From the NCBI GenBank assembly GCA_037042185.1, contig JAXQJY010000032.1:62001-126000 (forward strand): a DNA stretch of 64,000 bases, read 5' to 3'. A model generated the notes under the pieces. It was not told where the DNA came from. It saw only the letters and a list, made by a program, of their open reading frames with translations, and made no database searches. Positions 57,266 to 64,000 of this stretch are shown here, one piece after another (position 1 is the stretch's first letter; each line of letters begins with the position of its first letter). The position numbers and the translations under genes are program-made. This DNA comes from Sordariomycetes sp. S80-01Y (lineage: Eukaryota > Ascomycota > Sordariomycetes).

Positions 57266-58466
57266 TTACAGCAACGATGACCAGTCCTCCTTCTTCATGA
57301 AATCCTCGACAGTATCGACCGGGACTGGCACACCGAGCTGTAATTCCATTAGAAAAAGTTTGTAACTGACATGCATGTATCACTTACATCTTCAGGTAGG
57401 ACAACGGTTGGATCCCCACCGTCATAACCAAATTCCGAGATGTACTCGAACATATCCGCAAACTCCGCCCCTACTCCTCCAGGGACAGCTTTCTCCAGAA
57501 CTTGGCGATCGAGACGCTCAAAGCTACACTCGACGCCATGAATCTTGCCCCACAATGCAGCGTACTCTTTCCAGCTCAGGATACTGCCAACGCCGAGGAG
57601 ATTCTTCCCAGCCGGAACATTCACCAAAGCTTTGGTGAATTGACCTATTGGTGATTAGCGAAGAGTTACCGAGACAGAAGATATATTTACCAGTGTCTCG
57701 GAGCGCATCAACCTGGGCTACCGGGCCATCTGGGTCTGCTGGAAGCCTAAGCACGAACGTGCCATCCGGTTGCTATCACGTGTCACCTCCTACTAGTAAG
57801 TTTTCGAAACTGGCACACGTACCTAGAGAGGCTTGCCGATAGGAAGGGCCCCGAACTCCTTCCAGTTTGACAAGTACAGCGCAACCTGTAGATACGACGT
57901 CTTTTTGTCCAGCTCGGGATACGTAGCTTTCATATACTCGACAGCCGCCCACTTGGCATCAAAGTGGAAGTTATTGGTGTACTTTCCCTTGCTCCACTTC
58001 TTCGTAGCCGATAGCGTCGACAGCACGAATCGATCAAGTGTGTCAATAACTTCGTTCGCGGCATCGACAATGTTGCGACCTTGCTGTACTTCGATGTCGG
58101 AGGCGTATGCGTTCACATTAACGCCAGCTGCAATAGCACGTTCCTGAACATCCTTATCGCGTACGATGCCCCAAAAGTCCGTCACGCCGAAAATGACGCT
58201 TGATCCCGCGAAAGCAGTCTTGAGCTGTTCGGCATTGTTCGCGTCGGCTTTGACAAGCTCAACACCTTTCTTAGCCCAAAATTGGCCCGAAGGCTTGGTG
58301 GGGTCCCGAGTAACACCACGGACGTGCCAGGTACCCTCTCGGAGGAATACGTCGGCTACGGACGAGCCCTAATACCGTTCAGTGAAATCTCTCATGGCCG
58401 CAGACCGGGTTGAGAAATTACCTGCTTCCCGGTGATACCTAGGATGGTGATGACTTTCTTCCCCAT
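57266..58466 (-). pseudogene. NmrA-like gene with stop as last codon of exon 2
   Basis: Exons by comparison with the paralog at 61177: 58466-58422, 58368-57823, 57772-57691, 57644-57388, 57337-57266. Exon lengths of the three middle exons are identical (546, 82, 257). The N-terminus is MGKKVITILGITGKQ then GSSVADVFLREGTWHVRGVT. NmrA-like motifs follow: FAGSSVIFGVTDFWG, DIEVQQGRNIVDAANE, KTSYLQVALYLSNWKEFGAL, VNVPAGKNLLGVGSILSW. The last codon of exon 2 is TAG (57823-57825) where the paralog has AAG. Translation would stop at about 197 aa, before the C-terminal domain. Everything else is intact, so the lesion looks recent, or a different splice is used. NmrA-like proteins bind NAD(P) and act as regulators or reductases. 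Confidence 0.82.
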
Positions 58467-59513
58467 TTTGGCAGGACGGGTCTCGAATGGAACGTTCGGC
58501 GGTAAGTGACTGGTTGGTTACACGTGTGAATGGAGTGCTTCTGGGGCTGAAAAAGAAATTTAACGTTTGGCGGTTAATCCAAGAGATCAGAAAGCTATTT
58601 TGCAGTAGATGCAATGCAAGTGGGACTTGTTTAGTTTGAGCGTGTTGACATCGGGAGCTTTACATAAACGGTTCCGGCTCGATTGATAAGCAGGGCGACA
58701 TGAATGGCAAGCATTCGACACTAAGTCAAAGAGAGGACAAGTATAACCGAGCTGTGGTCCAACCGGGAGACCGGAACATGTTCATCACGAACCGAGTTGC
58801 AGCCCGCATCGCCTGGAGGGTAGATGCCCATCTTGGAAACAACTTCATTGAGTCCAGCTCCGCAATACAAACCTGGGGTAACCCTGTCATGACGGAGTGC
58901 GCTGGCCGGCAAAATTACGTCACAAGGGCGGGGATGTTAGCGCTATCAGGAAAGTCACGTAAACTCTAATCCAAAGTTGGCCCGACTGCTGACCCTAGTT
59001 TGTAAGCAGTTTGTGAGATACTTGAAGAGCCCGAGCCTCCATCTATCCAACATTTCTGCGTGTTGTCTAGCTACTGCACACCAACACCATCACGAGTGGA
59101 ACTCCAAAATGAATGGACACTACTACAATCGAGAGCCGAAAGCGGTTGATGCACAAGCACTCCCTGTATCCGAAGATTCCAGCTCACAATCGTCATCAGG
59201 CATCTTCAAACCGAAGCAGTTCAGGGTCGAGGAAAAAGTAAGCCGCAACCTGAAGCCGTTCGGATCAACACCGGCTTGGACTTGGGCGGTTTGGCCACCA
59301 TTCTCACCACTATGAGTAGGGTACGACCTCGATAATCTAGAGGACTTACCAACATCTAAACTAACAGCACGATTTGTTCTATAGGACTGCGTGTCTAACA
59401 CATAGTGCGGTGTGGGTCAGAATAGGCGAGGATTAAAGGTCGAAACTTGCAGGGCTTGGACAGAGGGCTTGTGGGCACCCGGGTGGCTCCCACTAGAACG
59501 GCGCCTAGGCGCC
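58467..59513. other. intergenic, no firm gene
   Basis: A 112-aa frame at 58977-59315 has no family I recognise. The stretch adjoining 59513 would be the internal side of an LTR element; its minus strand carries a primer-site-like GGCGCCGTTCTAGTGGGAG at 59494-59513 or nearby. Confidence 0.5.
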
Positions 59514-60369
59514 TGTTAGGAACTGGGTTGCTGAAGAGAGTGAAGAGGCGTAACTAGCTGGGAGAGCGCGGCTAAGTAGTAGCTAGGCAGACGGGTTATA
59601 GCTAGGGGCGACTGGTGACTGTATTAATCTCTGAGGGTTCTAAGATTGATCGAGTACTCTTGCAAGCTTATATACGTGTACACACGTGATCGTGTGCTGC
59701 CGGGTCGCTGGGCCCTCGCGGCTAGATACCTGCGAGGTTCCTGACAAACATGAGGTGTGACGCTTTGAGGTGGTCACAGATGGGTTGAATTGGTTGTTCA
59801 ATTCAAGAGAGTGTGGAGGGCCGCGAGGCGTTGGTAGCCACGCGGTCACCACACGTGACAATGGATGAAGGTGCCAGCCGGCTGGATCGAGCGAGGTAAA
59901 CGATCTACCCTCCACCCAGGTCTGTGCCACAAGGCATAACCGTAACAACTAGGTAATGTGACGTTTGGACCTGGCCTAGCTACAGAGTAGGTAGACCAGA
60001 GGGTCGGTTTGTTGTTCGTAGTACGTTGGGTCACAAGTGCGAGACTGGGTAGTCGTCACAGCCGAGTGCTGAAGTTATGGAAATGGAGGTAACTCAGCGT
60101 TGACAATTGTATTGATGGCTGAGTTGTATCTAATGAATGTGAGTGACTCGTGAGTCTTACATACTAGCTGTCTGATGGGAGGCTCACGAGGAGCGTCGTG
60201 ATCCAAGTGATCATTGTGTGGTGTTATGTTAGAAGGAGCGTCGTGAGTTGGGTGATCCCTAGCTGGATCACTCTGTTGGGAGTGATCCAACGCTGTGATG
60301 TCGTTTGATTGGTGAAAATGAGTGGGAGTGTTTCAGAGTCACGTGAAGGCCGCATGACGGGTCGTAACA
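59514..60369 (-). mobile_element. LTR of a retrotransposon, interrupted by short repeat copy H
   Basis: On the minus strand the element begins TGTTACGACCCGTCATG at 60369 and ends CCTAACA at 59514, giving TG...CA-type termini. A TATA-like GTATATAAGC lies near 59670. Just past the end is GGCGCC(TAGGCGCC)GTTCTAGTGGGAG, similar to tRNA primer-binding sites of gypsy-type elements. The right flank (AAAGT) does not match the left (GCGCC), so no 5-bp target duplication survives. No gag or pol follows. Removing the inserted repeat gives about 664 bp. Confidence 0.65.
59756..59947 (+). repeat. short inverted-end repeat, copy H (full length, inside the LTR)
   Basis: Forward copy with terminal transitions (TGTGACGC). 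It splits the LTR at 59514-60369, so it is younger than the LTR. Confidence 0.92.
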
Positions 60370-60408
60370 AAAGTCCGTATCTGCTAGGTGAGTCTGCTAG
60401 GTTTTAAG

Positions 60409-60800
60409 CCATGGCCGCCTTGAAGAGCCTGTTCGATAGGATTATTCCACTTCTTAGTGTAAGGTCTCCGCGACTGGGTCAGGCGAAGCCATCGTAGAAA
60501 GCGAATTTGGGTGTCTCGCTCTCTGCGCTTCCGATTTCTCGTCTTGCAAGGCGAGTCCTGGTGTCCGTGGGCTAGTGATTGACCATAAGCCTCTCTTATA
60601 CTGCTGCGACTTGAAGCATTGGTTCACAGTATGGGGGGATTGCGATGGGAGGTGGTGCGGAGCGACTTAGCTATTCACTTTGCGTGTCCGTAAGTTGACC
60701 TGAGACCTGAGCTTTCCCGCCCCTCAAATTCCGCTTTGCTCCATTTCGGCTTTAACGTGTCCCGGCGGTCCCGAGGGGCTAGTAAGACTTGGCAATCGGG
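60409..60800. repeat. duplicated segment, copy 2 (OYE 5' fragment and promoter)
   Basis: Direct copy of 55150-55620. On the minus strand the old yellow enzyme first exon is recognisable (ATG near 60499, MASPDPVAE) but loses one base after GCGGAG, which shifts the frame. It is cut at about 60409, 40 bp from the LTR. The promoter side leads to the NmrA gene at 61177. Confidence 0.85.
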
Positions 60801-61176
60801 CCTCTGAGTAATGAATGCGACCCTAGCTCAACTTTTGCTGGCGGATGCGGTCCAACTCTTCTCCGCCATTGTTGGGTCGCGGGAGTCGAACACAACATCT
60901 GCACAGCAGCTCCTGAAGAGGTCTGTAGAGCCTGGAGAGGCAGTGGTGATCGTCTGAACGCCAGTGCCTGCTTGCCGCCGCACAAGTCACGAGGCGCCGA
61001 AGCTTCCGAACGCCCCCATGATCCGGTCCATCGCAACTCTGCCGCTGCCCTTCACCCCCTTCCTTCCCCAACTCTGGTCGTCAACATCTCAGTCTTCCAC
61101 TGTCCACTTCCATCTCAGCTCTGCATTCTCACCCAAGTCGACTCCGCAGCTTTAGAACAACCGCCTCACTTCCCGC

Positions 61177-62488
61177 ATGACCACCATGGCGACAAAGGTC
61201 GTTACCATAATGGGTATCACAGGCAAGCAGGTGAGACTAAACCTCCTTTTGAACTCAAACATCTCTCCAGTCAAAAACATCTACAACACCCCGTACTCGC
61301 TGACTGAACGAAGGGTGCCTCTGTTGCCGACGTTTTTCTCCGAGAGGGAGGCTGGCACATCCGTGGCGTAACCCGTGATCCAAGCAAGCCGTCGAGCCAA
61401 GTCTGGGCTCACAAGGGCGTTGAACTTTTTGAAGGCGACATGAACGATGCGGCCTTGCTAAAGAAGGCCTTCGCTGGATCAAGTGTCATTTTTGCCGTCT
61501 CGGACTTCTGGGCCATCACGCGCGACCCGAAGTTCCAAGAGCGTGCCAAGGCGGCCAACGTCCCTATCAACGTGCTCGCCTTCGACATCGAAGTCCAGCA
61601 AGGCCGGAACATGGTAGACGCCGCGAACGCAACCCTTGATACCTTAGATCGGTTCGTGCTATCGACGCTCTCGGCCACGAGGAAGTGGAGCAACGGCAAA
61701 TATTCGCATGTCTACCATCACGATGCGAAGTGGGAGGCCGTGGACTACTTAAAAGCCACCTATCCAGAGCTGGCCAAGAAGACGTCGTATTTACAGATGT
61801 CGCTCTATATGACCAATTGGAGGGAATTCGGTGTCCTCCCGGTGGGCAAGCCGGTCAAGGTGAGTCTGTAGCGTCTGGAAAGCTTACCACTCGCGTGACC
61901 GGTAGCTACTTGAGATCAAGGCAGAAGCAAATGACGTGACTGTAGCAATCCGACGGCACTTTTGTGCTGAGACTTCCTGGAAATCCCGATGCCCCGATAG
62001 CGCACGTCGATGCCCGTCATGGCACTGGTAAGTCTCTCGTTCTGAGCTTAAAGTATTTCGATGGCTGACACGCTGCGTTGCAGGTGAATTTGTGCTGGCC
62101 CTGCTCAAGGTCCCAGCTGGCAAAAATCTCCTCGGCGTTGCTAGCACGTTAAGCTGGAACGAATATGCTGCCACATGGGGCAAACTGAACGGCGTCACAT
62201 GCCGCTTCGAGCGCCTGGACCGCAAGTTCCTTGAAAATGCCGTCCCTGGTGGCATCGGTGAGGAGATGGCCGAAACCTACGAGTACATTGCAGAGTTCGG
62301 TTGCGATGGCGGAGATCCAACCATTCTCCTTCCCAAAGACGTTAGTGGTTCTTTCCGTCCCTAAACCGAAATCTATTTCCTCACATGACAGCTAGCTCGG
62401 TGTGGATGTTCCGATGTATACTCTCGAGCAGTATATCAAGGACGAGGACTGGACTTCCGTTCATGATGTCGAAGCCGAAAGTCAGTGA
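61177..62488 (+). CDS. NmrA-like NAD(P)-binding protein, intact paralog
   Basis: Five exons: 61177-61230, 61314-61859, 61946-62027, 62084-62340, 62396-62488, all phases consistent; about 343 aa. The start could be the second ATG at 61186. Motifs: VVTIMGITGKQ then GASVADVFLREGGWHIRGVT (Rossmann loop), FAGSSVIFAVSDFWAI, DIEVQQGRNMVDAANATLDT, TSYLQMSLYMTNWREFGVLP, VPAGKNLLGVASTLSWNEYA. The C-terminus reads YIKDEDWTSVHDVEAESQ. It is the close relative of the minus-strand copy at 57266-58466. NmrA-family proteins sense or use NAD(P)(H), and many act in secondary metabolism or nitrogen regulation; the precise role here is unknown. Confidence 0.9.
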
Positions 62489-62579
62489 CAGTACTGGAAG
62501 ACTCTAGGAAGCTGTCAACATTTACCCTTTTGAGTGGTGGTGCGAGGGGTTCAATTAGCCGGAGGTTATTCTTGTCAGG

Positions 62580-62731
62580 CTAGAGGCGACAACTGCAGCA
62601 AGGGCTATATGTAACGTACAGAATCGCACAAATCTGGCCCGTGCACATGTTGAGTTTCTCCTGTATGTGGGCCGTATTCTAGTCTTGCATTCTGTGCGGA
62701 AATGCGCGCCGTTTCCACCTCCCGCCCAGTC
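62580..62731 (+). repeat. interspersed repeat shared with 29830-30010
   Basis: Shares TTCTGTGCGGAA-TGCGCGC and TTTCCACCTCC with the locus at 29.9 kb. It ends where the short repeat copy I begins. Confidence 0.6.
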
Positions 62732-62926
62732 TGTTACGGTTATGCCTTGTGGCACAGACCTGGGTGCAGGGTAGATCGTTTACCTTGCTCGATCCAGCCG
62801 GCTGGCACCCTAGTCATCCATAGTCACGTGTGGTGACCGCGTGGCTACCAACGCCTCGCGGCCCTCCACACTCTCTTGAATTGAACAACCAATTCAACCC
62901 ATCTGTGACCGCCTCAAAGTGTCACA
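62732..62926 (-). repeat. short inverted-end repeat, copy I (full length)
   Basis: Reverse full-length copy; ends TGTTACGGTTATGCC and AAAGTGTCACA. Confidence 0.93.
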
Positions 62927-63233
62927 ATACAGGACCATATAATACTAAATAGAGATACACGAAGAAGGAATCAATTTTACTATCTACTGCGGCTTGTGAA
63001 ATGGGTTAAATTAATCGTATGTGAGGACCAGCAAGATGCGCAGTTGATTGACAAAAGCAAATAGTGCATGATATCTTAAGCTAAGGCTCTGAAGCTTCCT
63101 GCCTCGTTAATATCCCAATCAGGGGACTTCAATCTCTGGGTCACAATCACACGAGTCCCACCTTTGTTTCTTTCCAAGCTTTTCTATGCTCTAAGCTCTT
63201 TACCTGAAAAATGCCCTTGGCTTCTGCAATCTT

Positions 63234-63479
63234 TCACAGCATCGCTAGTTTCGTGCTTTCTTTGTAACCGGGAACCTCGACCTTGAAAAGCTCGTAAGCG
63301 ATGAACGCAGCGAAACACGCGATTAATGCTATCATTTTAAGCTTACGTCGATAAGCAGGCATGGAATCCAGCAATGTATCATCCAGTTCTTCCATGAGAG
63401 TTTTTGTTGGATTCACGATACACGATACGGCAAAGCCGCTTGTCACCGCAATGGCTAGCCAAATGAAGTTGTCGCACAT
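63234..63479 (-). CDS. possible small membrane protein, 81 aa
   Basis: The frame starts MCDNFIWLAIAVTSGFAVSC, a likely membrane segment, followed by a charged loop (NPTKTLMEELDDTLLD). A second hydrophobic segment follows (IALIACFAAFIAYELF) and a basic-acidic tail. Two predicted spans in a short protein fit a real small membrane gene, but no family is recognised and no intron or homolog supports it. Confidence 0.4.
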   Translation of the reverse strand: MCDNFIWLAIAVTSGFAVSCIVNPTKTLMEELDDTLLDSMPAYRRKLKMIALIACFAAFIAYELFKVEVPGYKESTKLAML

Positions 63480-64000
63480 GACCCAACGCCAGTATATCTA
63501 TAGATCTGATGACAATTCTCGTGGGTGTTGCAAACTTCGTGAGCTTTAGGAACCGAGCTACAGTTTCAAGAGAAAAAGAAAGGTATAACCAGGAGTGTTG
63601 AAAAGCAAAAGGTAATATACTCCGACTCGTACGCCATACTTCTTCCGCAAAGAAGGTTTAATTTCACCTTTATCTATTCGTTAGGAACCTGGCCATATGA
63701 TGTCACTTACCATGACGTCAGCACCTCATGTGCTCACATGTACACGGCATTAGCAACTTACTATACATACATAGCATCGCATGCGATCCGGGATAACACT
63801 TGCGGTAGAGAAGTCACGTGTACTCAGATATCAGCAAACACAACAATCGAAGCACTATCAATGTTTGCTCGGTATCTAAGGGGTTTGAAATGCCATGCGG
63901 CGAAAGAGAGAAAAATATTGCTAGTGTCACGACTAACAGAATATTCCCAAAGCCTTCTATTAACTGCTACTTTTCATCGTTCAAAGCTTGCACGAACTCC
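63480..64000. other. intergenic, no gene seen
   Basis: AT-rich sequence without long frames or recognisable repeats. Confidence 0.5.

Noticed and set aside
13084-62926. Short repeats as a CRISPR-like array
   Set aside because: Copies are widely spaced, in both orientations, and in a eukaryotic context; no spacers.
1-64000. tRNA or rRNA genes
   Set aside because: I saw no recognisable cloverleaf or ribosomal segments, but a dedicated scan was not possible.

Overview
The window looks like accessory DNA from a filamentous ascomycete (Pezizomycotina, most likely Eurotiomycetes such as Penicillium or Aspergillus). Genes have short GT-AG introns of about 44-131 bp. The families are typically fungal: laccase-type multicopper oxidase, LysM/CBM18/GH18 chitinase with a neighbouring DUF7136 protein, heme-thiolate peroxidase, Ppo-like heme peroxidase, old yellow enzymes, NmrA-like proteins, STAND/ankyrin remnants and OrsD-type zinc-finger genes. 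The organism assignment is inference from gene content.

Layout. 0-1.1 kb: a decayed pogo/Fot1 transposase. 1.4-12.2 kb: a decayed secondary-metabolism-like neighbourhood (laccase, type-B carboxylesterase, O-methyltransferase, P450 pseudogene). 13-18.3 kb: repeats around an intact DUF2235 hydrolase and broken ankyrin, OrsD and ankyrin-ZZ genes. 18.7-25.4 kb: a large modular chitinase and its DUF7136 neighbour, both on the minus strand. 25.8-34.3 kb: inverted repeats, an NmrA-like gene, gag debris and a large broken OrsD/recombinase-like element. 34.4-38 kb: two heme peroxidase genes. 38.2-46.7 kb: a segment bounded by inverted copies of a short repeat, with several unrecognised genes and Mutator-like transposase debris. 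47-51 kb: one small zinc-binding-like gene and mostly degenerate DNA. 51.2-62.5 kb: a redox-gene neighbourhood (two old yellow enzymes, an SDR pseudogene, two NmrA paralogs) reshaped by duplication, an LTR and element fragments. The end holds a possible small membrane protein.

The most distinctive signal is a roughly 194-bp repeat found at nine loci. Six are simple full-length copies. One is a left-left palindrome, one a right-right palindrome, and one a compound palindrome next to a truncated ankyrin-ZZ gene. The left arm carries an internal hairpin whose loop is exactly the centre of the left-left palindrome, which suggests fold-back copying of ends. I found no convincing target-site duplication at any copy.

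Many genes are visibly broken: the pogo transposase, P450, OrsD copies, ankyrin genes, SDR, an OYE 5' fragment, and one NmrA paralog with a stop as the last codon of exon 2. The first old yellow enzyme lacks the usual active-site histidine under either plausible intron choice. All family calls come from reading the sequence; no database search was run.
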